A DNA stretch of 64,000 nt, taken from assembly GCA_965243325.1 (NCBI GenBank), contig CBDEUQ010000003.1:682001-746000 (forward strand), given 5' to 3'. The stretch is from JANQOH01 sp965243325 (GTDB lineage: Bacteria > Pseudomonadota > Alphaproteobacteria > UBA7887). Below are positions 17,723 through 25,158 of this stretch, piece after piece. Both the position numbers and the translations under genes were made by a program. The notes under the pieces were generated by a model. That model was not told where the DNA came from and did no database searches. It saw nothing but the letters and a program-made list of their open reading frames with translations. The first letter of the stretch is position 1. The number at the start of each line of letters is the position of its first letter.

Positions 17723-17747
17723 CACACGTAATCAAGGTGCCTATACT
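17719..17747 (+). promoter_or_regulatory. Near-consensus sigma70 promoter before the IS1595 transposase
   Basis: TTGACA (17719-17724), a 17-base spacer and TATACT (17742-17747) match sigma70 consensus at 11 of 12 positions, 24 bases before the transposase ATG. The -35 box overlaps the stop of the small upstream gene. Because the transposase is dead, this promoter may now mainly drive read-through toward the toxin-antitoxin genes about 1 kb downstream. Confidence 0.75.
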
Positions 17748-17770
17748 CAGGTCATTGATAGAGATGACCG

Positions 17771-18647
17771 ATGGTCCAGAAATTCACAGTCCGCGATTTC
17801 TTCAACCGCTTCCCCGATGATGATGCGTGTCTCGCGCACATCATGGAGGTCCGCTATGGCCTACGCGAAGAGTGCCGGAAGTGCAGCACAACGGCGACCT
17901 TTCACAAGCTGGCGAAGCGCAAAGCGTACTCTTGCTCACATTGCGGCAATCATGTCTACCCATGTGCCGGAACGATATTCGAGCATAGCCGGACCAGCCT
18001 GCAAATCTGGTTCTACGCGATCTTCCTGTTCGTGACCACGCGGCATGGCGTCAGCGGAAAAGAGCTACAGCGCCACCTTGGCGTGACCTACAAGACGGCG
18101 TGGCGCATGGGCCAGCAAATACGCAAGCTGATGATCGGGGCCGACGGGTTCGAGGTGCTGCGGGGCCATGTTGAACTAGACGAGGCCTATGTCGGCGGGG
18201 GGCGGGTAGGGAAGCGCGGTTGGGGCGCGGCGGGAAGAACTATCGTGTTCAGCATGAAGAAGCGTGAGGGCCGCATGAACGCCGAAGTGATCCCGAATGT
18301 CCGCAAGATCACACTTCGGGACGCCACGCTACGGAATGTCGAGCCTGGATCTACCGTCTCGACAGACGAGCTGATGAGCTATGGCTTACTGGCCGATGAT
18401 GGGTACAGGCATGGGGCGGATCAAGCACGGCGCGAAGCAATATGCCTAGCATGACCATCGGGCCGGCGTGACGCACCACGTCAACAGCGTGGAAGCATTC
18501 TGGCGTTTGTTCAAGAAGGCAGTGGCCTCGACGCTTATTCGCGTGTCCGCCACGTACATGAAACGCTACCTGGGCGAGTTCACCTTTCGGTCGAATCATC
18601 GCCAGATGGAGAACACGATGTTTGATCTTCTGGTCGAGGCGGTTTGA
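17771..18647 (+). pseudogene. IS1595-family transposase, frameshifted and interrupted
   Basis: The 5' three-quarters reads as an IS1595-type transposase: zinc-ribbon cysteines CRKC and CSHCGNHVYPCAGT, the HTH-like GVTYKTAWRMGQQIR, and the first catalytic Asp in HVELDEAYVGG. The frame then runs into TGA at 18452-18454. The correct continuation is one frame over (IKHGAKQYA, then THHVNSVEAFWRLFKK, then EFTFRSNHRQMENTMFDLL), ending at TGA 18645-18647. That continuation also carries an in-frame TAG where tyrosine is expected (QYA-stop-HDHRAG). Two lesions show it cannot make active enzyme. Its G+C is lower than that of surrounding genes. Confidence 0.85.
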
Positions 18648-18780
18648 CCGCGGCTGTAACAACGGTGTCGAAGTCTGCCTCGCTGGCATGCTCTATGTCG
18701 TGCGCCTTGTGCTGCGCAATAAAATCCTTCAGCCGGTGGGCTTCCAATGCCTCCTTCAGCGTGATATCGGATTTGAACAT
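18580..18780 (-). CDS. Small protein antisense to the IS1595 3' end
   Basis: A 66-residue frame from ATG 18780 (MFKSDITLKEALEAHRLKDF, then ADFDTVVTAAVKPPRPEDQT). It overlaps the transposase tail by 68 bases on the opposite strand. It resembles short hypothetical proteins that accompany IS1595-type transposases in alphaproteobacteria, so it is probably a passenger or accessory reading frame of that element. Its start region lies just inside the presumed right end of the element, before the MerR-like gene. No function is assigned. Confidence 0.5.
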   Translation of the reverse strand: MFKSDITLKEALEAHRLKDFIAQHKAHDIEHASEADFDTVVTAAVKPPRPEDQTSCSPSGDDSTER

Positions 18781-18797
18781 AGTGGAAGTATACACCC

Positions 18798-19481
18798 ATG
18801 GTGACAAGTCGGCAAGAGGTGGAGAGTGGCCAAGGTGACCTTGACATCTCGAATGTCATAGCGGCCTTCTCCGAAGATCAAGTTCAGGGAATTACCGGCC
18901 TTTCAAAGGGGCGTCTCCGTTATTGGGCAAAAACACAGTTCTTTATGCCTAGCTTTGTGGAAGACGGCCCTTCTAAACCATACAGCCGCTTCTACTCATT
19001 CAAGGACCTAGTCGCCCTCCGCACGCTCGAAATGCTGCGCGTGCAGAATCACGTGCCGCTCCAACACCTGCGTCTCGTAGCTGACAAACTAATTCATCTT
19101 GGAGATGACCTGTGGACAAGAACCACACTGTTTGTTTTCAATCGTCGCGTAGTGCTGGTGCATCCAGGGACAGATGTGCCGGAAGAAGTCGTTCTTGGCC
19201 AGTATCTTCTAGACATACCCCTTGAGAAAGTAATTCATGACACCAAACAGGACGTCGAGAATTTGCGGCGTCGCCCACCGGGCTCAATCGGTCAAATTCG
19301 TAGAACCCGCGCGATAGTGCGAAACGCCTGGACCATTGCGGGCACGCGCATCCCAGTTGGAGCAATCAGGCGCCTTCATGAAGACGGGTATTCGATCACA
19401 CAGATTATAAGCGAATACCCTGATCTTACCTCTAAGGATGTTGAAGAGGCGCTAAAACATGATGAGAAGATGGCCGTCTAG
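18798..19481 (+). CDS. MerR-type HTH / DUF433 protein, probable antitoxin-regulator
   Basis: 227 residues. The N-terminal half carries a MerR-like DNA-binding region (QGITGLSKGRLRYWAKTQFF, YSRFYSFKDLVALRTLEML). The C-terminal 60 residues form a DUF433 domain (AWTIAGTRIPVGAIRRLHEDGYSITQIISEYP), the module found in antitoxins of DUF5615-type PIN-like toxins. It ends 14 bases before the toxin gene, so the pair forms an operon and the HTH half probably autoregulates. Base composition is far lower in G+C than neighbouring genes, a sign of recent horizontal arrival. Start ATG 18798. Confidence 0.85.
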   Translation: MVTSRQEVESGQGDLDISNVIAAFSEDQVQGITGLSKGRLRYWAKTQFFMPSFVEDGPSKPYSRFYSFKDLVALRTLEMLRVQNHVPLQHLRLVADKLIHLGDDLWTRTTLFVFNRRVVLVHPGTDVPEEVVLGQYLLDIPLEKVIHDTKQDVENLRRRPPGSIGQIRRTRAIVRNAWTIAGTRIPVGAIRRLHEDGYSITQIISEYPDLTSKDVEEALKHDEKMAV

Positions 19482-19495
19482 GTTCCCAATCTCGC

Positions 19496-19885
19496 ATGAG
19501 ATTTTTCATTGATCAGTGCGTCCCGGAGTCTGTTGCTGAAACTCTTGAGCGCCACGGACATACCGTTGAGAGATTGCGGGATAAAATTGCGCCAGACTCC
19601 CCTGACACATTGGTGGCCGCTGTCGCGCAAAGTAATAATGCGATACTTGTGACAATGGACGGTGACTTCCGTAAAATTGCTTCGCGGTATGGCGTGGGTC
19701 ATGCGCGTTTTAGAAGACTATCTCTTCTCCGGTTTGAGCGCTGCCGAGAATCGCAGGCCGCAACAAGACTTGAGGCGGCCCTTTCGTTGATCGCGCATGA
19801 GTGGGATGTAAGCGCGCGGGATGAGTCAAGTGACCGAAGGATATTCATCGTGATCACCAGCAACACAATTCGAACACATCGCTGA
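19496..19885 (+). CDS. DUF5615 PIN-like protein, probable toxin
   Basis: 129 residues. The N-terminus MRFFIDQCVPESVAETLERHGH and the later ILVTMDGDFRKIA are the two acidic motifs of the DUF5615 PIN-like nuclease group (Asp6 and the MDGDF aspartates). PIN-domain toxins usually cut RNA, and this subgroup pairs with DUF433 antitoxins such as the preceding gene. The sequence is A+T-rich relative to the rest of the window. The last 20 residues (RRIFIVITSNTIRTHR) fit the family's short C-terminal strand. The next 247 bases, up to the penicillin acylase gene, hold nothing recognised. Confidence 0.85.
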   Translation: MRFFIDQCVPESVAETLERHGHTVERLRDKIAPDSPDTLVAAVAQSNNAILVTMDGDFRKIASRYGVGHARFRRLSLLRFERCRESQAATRLEAALSLIAHEWDVSARDESSDRRIFIVITSNTIRTHR

Positions 19886-20132
19886 TGAACCACGCGCTTC
19901 CAGGGGATAATCCGGTTTCAATATGACCTAACCGCGTCCAGCGGCCCGGTCAGTTTCGCGTACAAGCTCCTCCGACCGGCCTTGCCGACGCCAAGACCCG
20001 TACATCGATTGCCGCGCACCCGCGCCTCGCCGCCCCGAAACGGCAGGTTTCGGAGCCGCCGCGGCAGGGGGGCGTGGATACCGCGGGCGGTCGGGGGTAT
20101 GACGGGGCGGCCGCAAAACCCTGGAGAGCCGC

Positions 20133-22427
20133 ATGAAACGCCGCGCCGCCGCCCGCCTACGCCTCGCCCTCGCCATCGCCCTCGGCGGCCTTGCCGCCGG
20201 CTGCGCGCTGGCCGCCGGGCTGCCGAAGCCGACCGGCCTCGCGGCGCGCCTCGCGGCGTTTCCGACGCGCAACCTGCCGGTCGAGGGTCCGGTGACGATC
20301 CGCTGGAGCGACCGGCACGTCCCGTTCGTGGAGGCCGACAACGACGGCGACGCGGCGTTCGCGCTCGGCATGGTGCACGCGCACCTGAGGCTGGGCCAGA
20401 TGACGATGGCGCGCCTGATCGCCCGCGGCCGGCTGTCGGAAGCCGTCGGCCCGGTGGCGGTCGATGTCGACCGCGGCCTGCGCATCCTGTCGTACGGACG
20501 CGCCGCCGCCGAAAGCGAGCGCGCCATGGAGCCGGCGACGCAGCACTGGGTGCAGCGCTTCGTGGACGGCATCAACCACTATCAGGACGCGGCGCGCGCG
20601 CTGCCGCACGAATTCCGCGTTCTCGGCCTCGAACGCGAGCCGTGGACCGTGACCGACGTGCTGACGATCGGCCGCCTGGCGGGAACCGACGTGAACTGGC
20701 TCGTCTGGGCCGGCCTGCTGCCGTTGCGCGCGCGCGCCGACTGGCCCGCGATCTGGTCGCGGCTGGTGGACGGGGGCTCCGCCTCGCTGCCGAGCTTCGA
20801 CGGCACCGCGGCGACCGCCGCCATGAACCGGCTGCTCGGCGGCACCGCGCGCTCGGGCAGCAACAGCCTGGCGCTGGCGCCGGGGCGCACGGACACCGGC
20901 GGCGCGATCCTCGCCAACGATCCGCACCTCGGCATCATCGTGCCCAACGTGTGGCTGATCGCCGGCATCAAGTCGCCGTCGTACCACGCGGTGGGACTGA
21001 TGGGGCCGGGCCTGCCGGTGTTCGCCATCGGCCGCAACCGGCACATCGCCTGGGGCGGCACCAACATGCGCGCGGCGTCGAGCGACTTGTACGACGTGAG
21101 CGGCCTGCCGGCCGCGGACATCGTCGAGCGGCGCGAGAGGATCGGCGTGCGCTGGTGGTTCGACAGCGAGGCGGCGGTGCGCGAGACGCCCTACGGCCCC
21201 ATCGTGTCCGACGCGCCGCTGCTCGCCGGCCTCGACCTGCCGCCGCTGGCGCTGACGTGGACCGGCCACCGCGCGAGCGACGAGATCGGCGCCATGCTCG
21301 CGGTGCTGAGGGCGCGGAACTTCGCCGACTTCCGCGGCGCGTTCGAGCGCTTCGCGGTGCCGGGCCAGAACATGCTGTACGCCGACGCGCGCGGCAACAT
21401 CGGCCAGGTCATGGCGGCGCACCTGCCGGCGCGCGACGGGCCACCGGCCGACATCGTCCTCGACCCGGCCGCGCACGACGCGGCATGGACGACGCTGCAC
21501 ACGGCGGGCGACCTGCCGTTCAGCTTCAACCCCGAAGCGGGCTTCCTCGCCTCGGCCAACAACCGCCCGGCGGCCGGCGGTCCGCCGGTCGGCTTCTTCT
21601 TCTCGCCGGACGACCGCATCCGCCGCATGACGGAGACGGTCGAGACACGGACGCCGGTCGGCCTGGATGCGGTGAAGGCGCTGCAGCGCGACGTGCACAT
21701 GGGCTCGGCGGCGGCGCTGCGCGACACGTTTGTGGCGAAGCTCGACGCCACCGGCCTTGCCGCGGCGGCGGACGCCGCGGCGGCGGAGGCGATCCGGCGG
21801 ATGCGCGAGTGGGACGGCCATTACCGCCGCGAGTCGCGGGGCGCGGTGAGCTTCGAGCAATTCCGCCGCGGCTTCACGAGCCGTTTTTTCACCCTCGCGT
21901 ACGGCGAGAAGGACTGGCAGGCCTTCGCCGGCGTCGGCCGCGTGGCGGCGCTGCTGCAGGAGGACATCGAAGCCGCCGACGAGGCGGCGCTCCGCGCCGC
22001 GCTGGAGAGCGGGCTGGCGACGGCGGCAGAGGGCCTCGACGCGTTCGCCGACTGGGGCGACATGCACCGCCTGCGGCTTGCCCACCCCTTCGCCCTCGCG
22101 CCGCTCATCGGCGGCCGCTACCGCTTCGCCGAACACCCCGTCGGCGGCAGCTCGGACACCCTGATGAAGACCGCGCACGGGACGACGGCGGAGCGGCATA
22201 CGGCCGAATACGGCTCCAACGCCCGCCACGTCTCGGACCTGACCGATCCGGACGCCAACTGGTTCGTCCTCCTCGGCGGGCAGGACGGCTGGCTCAACAG
22301 CTCCACCCTGCTCGACCAGTGGCCGCTGTGGCGCGACGGCGGCTACGTCCGCATGCCGCTCACGCCCGCGGCGGTGCGCGAGAGCTTTCCGCTCGCGCTC
22401 GTCCTGACGAGCGACGGGGAGCCGTAG
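20133..22427 (+). CDS. Penicillin acylase family N-terminal-nucleophile hydrolase (lipoprotein)
   Basis: 764 residues. A signal peptide with a lipobox-like LAAGC near residue 24 suggests export and lipid anchoring. The alpha-chain region holds the family hallmark DVDRGLRILSYGRAAA. The self-cleavage site and catalytic serine are in ARSGSNSLALAPGRT (about residue 249). The beta chain shows NDPHLGIIVPNVWL, FAIGRNRHIAWGGTNM and the conserved NNRPA segment. Family members hydrolyse amide bonds of penicillins, acyl-homoserine lactones or related N-acyl compounds; the substrate cannot be told here. ATG 20133 follows GGAG. It directly precedes, without obvious linkage, the phage-tail block. Confidence 0.93.
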   Translation: MKRRAAARLRLALAIALGGLAAGCALAAGLPKPTGLAARLAAFPTRNLPVEGPVTIRWSDRHVPFVEADNDGDAAFALGMVHAHLRLGQMTMARLIARGRLSEAVGPVAVDVDRGLRILSYGRAAAESERAMEPATQHWVQRFVDGINHYQDAARALPHEFRVLGLEREPWTVTDVLTIGRLAGTDVNWLVWAGLLPLRARADWPAIWSRLVDGGSASLPSFDGTAATAAMNRLLGGTARSGSNSLALAPGRTDTGGAILANDPHLGIIVPNVWLIAGIKSPSYHAVGLMGPGLPVFAIGRNRHIAWGGTNMRAASSDLYDVSGLPAADIVERRERIGVRWWFDSEAAVRETPYGPIVSDAPLLAGLDLPPLALTWTGHRASDEIGAMLAVLRARNFADFRGAFERFAVPGQNMLYADARGNIGQVMAAHLPARDGPPADIVLDPAAHDAAWTTLHTAGDLPFSFNPEAGFLASANNRPAAGGPPVGFFFSPDDRIRRMTETVETRTPVGLDAVKALQRDVHMGSAAALRDTFVAKLDATGLAAAADAAAAEAIRRMREWDGHYRRESRGAVSFEQFRRGFTSRFFTLAYGEKDWQAFAGVGRVAALLQEDIEAADEAALRAALESGLATAAEGLDAFADWGDMHRLRLAHPFALAPLIGGRYRFAEHPVGGSSDTLMKTAHGTTAERHTAEYGSNARHVSDLTDPDANWFVLLGGQDGWLNSSTLLDQWPLWRDGGYVRMPLTPAAVRESFPLALVLTSDGEP

Positions 22428-22433
22428 CGCGCG

Positions 22434-22449
22434 GCGGACCATGGTCCGC
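22434..22449. repeat. Palindrome GCGGACCATGGTCCGC, copy A of three
   Basis: A perfect 16-base palindrome seven bases after the penicillin-acylase stop. The same palindrome is perfect again at 24982-24997 and occurs with a damaged right arm (GTCGGC) at 24009-24024. Similarity extends some 45 bases further in each copy (a GTGC-TTCxATGGCG-GCGAG-like tail). The three copies flank genes at the start of the tail island. Confidence 0.7.
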
Positions 22450-22510
22450 TGCCGGCGCCCCGCCGCCCGTGCTTCGATGGCGGCGAGCGGAAGCCACAGG
22501 GAGGACCCGC

Positions 22511-23320
22511 ATGAGCGCGGCATCGGACATCCATCGGGACAACATCGTCCTCGGGTCGGGGGAGCTCTTCGTCGACCTTCTGGACGCCGGCGGCAAGACA
22601 ACGGGCGAGCGCTATCTGGGCGACGCCGTGGGCGCGACGATCACCGCCGTCTCGGAGCGGGTGACGGTGTTTTCGGGCTCCGGCCCGGTGGCGGCCAGGA
22701 TGGTGGACAAGGTACGCTCGCTGTCGCACTCGATCGGCATCACGCTGCACGACATGTCGGCGGAGAACCTGGCGCTGTTCACCGGCGCGCCCGAGCCGAC
22801 CGAGATCGCCGACGCGGCGGCGGCGGTGACCGACGAGACGCTGACGGTGAAGCCCGGCCACTGGTACCAGCTCGGCGTCGGCGACGACTCGCCGACGGGG
22901 GTGGCCGCGATCGCCGCCGCCGGCGTGGTCGTGACCGACGAGGCGGGCGGTACGCCGACGACGACGTACGACGCGACCGACGACTATGTCGTCGACGCCG
23001 CGGCGGGTCGCCTCTACATCGTGCCCGGCGGCGCCATCGGCTCCGGCGACACGGTCTTCGTGAACTACACGCCGGTGGCGGCGACGCGGCGCCAGGTGCG
23101 CGCCGGCGCCGCGCGCGAGGTGCGCGCCGCGGTCCGCTACATCGAGGACACCCAGACCGGCTACGGGCGCAACGTCTACGCGCCGCTGTGCAGCGTCTCC
23201 GCGGGCGGCGAGATGGCGCTGATGTCGCGCGACAGCGAGCAGCGGATACAGCTCAGCTGCGAGGCGATCCTGCCCGACGACGGCCGCGCCGCGCTCTACA
23301 TCGACGGGGCGGCGGCGTGA
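22511..23320 (+). CDS. Phage tail tube (major tail) protein
   Basis: 269 residues from ATG 22511, with AGGGAGGA just upstream. The opening IHRDNIVLGSGELFVDLLDAGGK and the segment GDAVGATITAVSERVTVFSGSGP resemble tail-tube proteins of siphovirus-like and Mu-like tails. A central insert (about 100-190) looks like a decorating domain. It is the first gene of the tail block and overlaps the next start by GTGA, so the two are coupled. No head, connector or terminator genes precede it; the neighbour is a host penicillin acylase. Confidence 0.8.
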   Translation: MSAASDIHRDNIVLGSGELFVDLLDAGGKTTGERYLGDAVGATITAVSERVTVFSGSGPVAARMVDKVRSLSHSIGITLHDMSAENLALFTGAPEPTEIADAAAAVTDETLTVKPGHWYQLGVGDDSPTGVAAIAAAGVVVTDEAGGTPTTTYDATDDYVVDAAAGRLYIVPGGAIGSGDTVFVNYTPVAATRRQVRAGAAREVRAAVRYIEDTQTGYGRNVYAPLCSVSAGGEMALMSRDSEQRIQLSCEAILPDDGRAALYIDGAAA

Positions 23321-23859
23321 GCCGGCGGACGCACCCGGCGGCGGACGGCGGCGGCGCATTGGACCAAGTAGCCGCGCCGGGGGACGCAGGCGGCGAGCTC
23401 GGGGTCCTGTTTCCCGACGCGGAGGTGGAGGTGCGCGACCCCGACGGCGGCGGGGCGGTCGCGCTCACGGTGCGCGAGTTCCGCTTCCGCGAGGGACTGG
23501 AGGCGCAGGTCGCGGCGCGGCCGCTGGTCGAGGCGCTGGCGGCGGCGGCGGAAGGCGCCGGCGAAGACGGGCCGGACGCCGGCGCGATCGAGGCCGCGAT
23601 GGCGGCGCACGCCGGGCTGTGGCTCGATCTGATCGCGCGCGCGTGCGGCCGCGAGGCGGCGTGGCTCGCGCGTCTCGGCGACAACTCGGCGCTGGCGCTG
23701 TCGAACGCGATGTGGAGCGCCAACGGAAGTTTTTTCGTGCGCCGCGTCGCCGCCGCCGCCGCGGCGGCGCGGAGGCGGCCGTCCCGCTCGCGCGGGTCCT
23801 CGACGCGCTCGTCCGCGCCGGCCACGGACGCGGCCACGACGAGGTCGCCCGCCGCCTGA
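23317..23859 (+). CDS. Tail assembly chaperone, zero-frame product (G-like)
   Basis: 180 residues starting GTG at 23317, which overlaps the tube gene's TGA. The body (LGVLFPDAEVEVRDPDG, VREFRFREGLEAQVAARPL, WLARLGDNSALALSNAMWSAN) matches the small DUF6631-like proteins that sit between tail tube and tape measure in related tails. After GSFFVRR the zero-frame tail turns into alanine/arginine/serine low-complexity sequence. A better-structured continuation is present in the -1 frame, which supports a G/GT arrangement with this protein as the short form. Confidence 0.75.
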   Translation: MSRRTHPAADGGGALDQVAAPGDAGGELGVLFPDAEVEVRDPDGGGAVALTVREFRFREGLEAQVAARPLVEALAAAAEGAGEDGPDAGAIEAAMAAHAGLWLDLIARACGREAAWLARLGDNSALALSNAMWSANGSFFVRRVAAAAAAARRRPSRSRGSSTRSSAPATDAATTRSPAA

Positions 23860-23939
23860 CGTGGCGGCAGATCGAATTGTTCTGGGGCGAGGCCGAACGC
23901 CGGCGCGCGGAGGCGGCGGCATGGCGCGCACCGGCGTGA
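23317..23939 (+). CDS. Predicted -1 frameshift fusion, tail assembly chaperone (GT-like)
   Basis: The zero frame contains AG T_TTT_TTC G at 23730-23736, in exact X_XXY_YYZ phase for -1 slippage. The -1 frame stays open to TGA 23937-23939. It encodes, after an arginine-rich stretch, EAAVPLARVLDALVRAGHG and TWRQIELFWGEAERRRAEAA, a compact helical domain without its own convincing start. Slippage would give about 207 residues. Many siphophages make their G and GT chaperones this way from the two frames between tube and tape measure, which is precisely this gene's position. A separately initiated second gene remains possible. Confidence 0.6.
23730..23736 (+). promoter_or_regulatory. Slippery heptamer T_TTT_TTC
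   Basis: The only run of six T residues in this G+C-rich gene. It sits so that the heptamer splits as T, TTT, TTC in the frame of the 23317 gene. It is followed by GC-rich sequence with repeated CGCCGCC and GGCGGCG blocks (about 23741-23770) able to form a strong stem, the usual stimulator of -1 slippage. Confidence 0.6.
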
Positions 23940-23954
23940 GACGGCCGCGGCGCG

Positions 23955-24175
23955 GCCGCGGGATCGCGGCGCCCGGCCCCGCGCGCAGGGATGCGGCCGG
24001 GCGACGGGGCGGACCATGGTCGGCCGTGCCGGGGGCTTGCCGCGCGCTTCCATTGGCGCGAGGCGAACGAACGCAGGGTGCCGGCGACGATCGCGACGAG
24101 ACCGCCTCAGCGGGCTACCAACGAAGACACCGCCGTGCACCGACGAAACGGCCGGAGCCGCGGGGTGAGGGGCCG
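23955..24175. repeat. Imperfect direct repeat, copy 1 of about 200 bp
   Basis: The 343-base gap after the chaperone gene contains a roughly 200-base block repeated, with substitutions and small indels, at about 24905-25145 (offset 973 at the palindrome). Shared landmarks include GGACCATGGTC, GCGCTTCCATTGGCGCGAG, CGAACGAACGCAGGGTGCC, ATCGCGACGAGACCGCC and CGAAACGGCCGG. No recognisable protein is encoded. The remaining bases 24176-24282 show nothing. Confidence 0.75.
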
Positions 24176-24282
24176 GATGCGCGCAGACGTCTCCATCCAG
24201 TGCCTGATCGGGCCAGGGACCGCAAAGGAGGACAAGACGAAGAAAGCCGCCTGAACCAGGAGCCCGCCAGGAGCGGCAACCG

Positions 24283-24825
24283 TCAACCGATTACCGCGCC
24301 TTCCTGGTCCTGACATCTGGAGTTGACGATGGACAGGACGCGGTGACGCCGATCCAGTGCGTACCGACCGGGCATCGCCGGATTCTCGATATCGAGCGCG
24401 AGAGGATCGTCATCGTCCCGGTCGCTCGTGTAATTTCCCTTGTAGTAGTAGTGATCGGTCAAAATGCCGTTCTGGAATTGAAATACGTGCGGGCGGTAGC
24501 CGATGTACGCCCCGTAGGAATTCACGGCATTGACGTCGGCGCAAACCAGATACCCGCCGAAGCAATGTCCCCCGCTGCAACGAGCCCACTTCACGGGTCC
24601 CCGGAAATAGCGGATCCGCGCCGCATAAGGGTCTTTCAACAAATTCCCCAGATAGCCTTCTATCGCCGAGGCGTAGTTCCCCGGGTAGGGGCCATAGTCG
24701 ATGGCGGCCCGCTCCGCCGCGGTGGGCGCCTTCCTCGCACACCCCTGCAGACACGCGACCAGACACGACACGGCAAGAACGTATAGAAGACGCCCGCCCC
24801 GCAACCTTCCCCGCCTCAACGACAT
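24283..24825 (-). CDS. Predicted lipoprotein of unknown function, inserted in the tail cluster
   Basis: 180 residues on the opposite strand to all tail genes. The N-terminus is basic, then hydrophobic, and ends in a lipobox (LVACLQGC, Cys at about 28), so the mature protein should be lipid-anchored. The mature part has IDYGPYPGNYASAIEGYLGNLLKDPYAARI and VCADVNAVNSYGAYIGYRPH, resembling a family of short proteobacterial cell-envelope proteins of unknown role. Its base composition is less G+C-rich than the neighbours. It lies between two direct repeats and looks like a cargo or moron-type gene rather than part of the tail. Confidence 0.75.
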   Translation of the reverse strand: MSLRRGRLRGGRLLYVLAVSCLVACLQGCARKAPTAAERAAIDYGPYPGNYASAIEGYLGNLLKDPYAARIRYFRGPVKWARCSGGHCFGGYLVCADVNAVNSYGAYIGYRPHVFQFQNGILTDHYYYKGNYTSDRDDDDPLALDIENPAMPGRYALDRRHRVLSIVNSRCQDQEGAVIG

Positions 24826-24904
24826 CCCGGATCCTCCCGTTCACGCGGCGGTTCCGTGCCGCACGGTCCGTCGTTCATCGTAGGGGCGGCGCGTCCCCGT
24901 AGCC

Positions 24905-25145
24905 ACACGCGGCGGCGGGTTCGCGGCGCCCGGCCCCGCGCGCGGGCATTCGGAAGGGATGCGGCGGGGCGACGGGAAGGGGCGGACCATGGTCCGCTGT
25001 GGCGGCGGCGTCCCGTGCGCTTCCATTGGCGCGAGCCGAACGAACGCAGGGTGCCGCCGATGATCGCGACGAGACCGCCCCGGCGAGCGACGAACGGAGA
25101 CGCCGCCGTGCCCCGGCGAAACGGCCGGGGCCGCGGGCCGCGGCA
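24905..25145. repeat. Imperfect direct repeat, copy 2, upstream of the tape measure gene
   Basis: Matches 23955-24175 over most of its length and includes a perfect copy of GCGGACCATGGTCCGC at 24982-24997. It ends about 14 bases before the tape-measure start. The order is chaperone, copy 1, lipoprotein gene, copy 2, tape measure, so removing one repeat plus the lipoprotein gene would restore a normal chaperone-tape measure junction. The 333 bases 24826-25158 hold no other recognisable feature. Confidence 0.75.
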
Positions 25146-25158
25146 CGGGGCCTGAACT

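Noticed and set aside
23861..24313. Plus-strand open frame after the chaperone gene
   Set aside because: No family match; it runs through the direct repeat and changes character between the two repeat copies, so it is unlikely to be coding.
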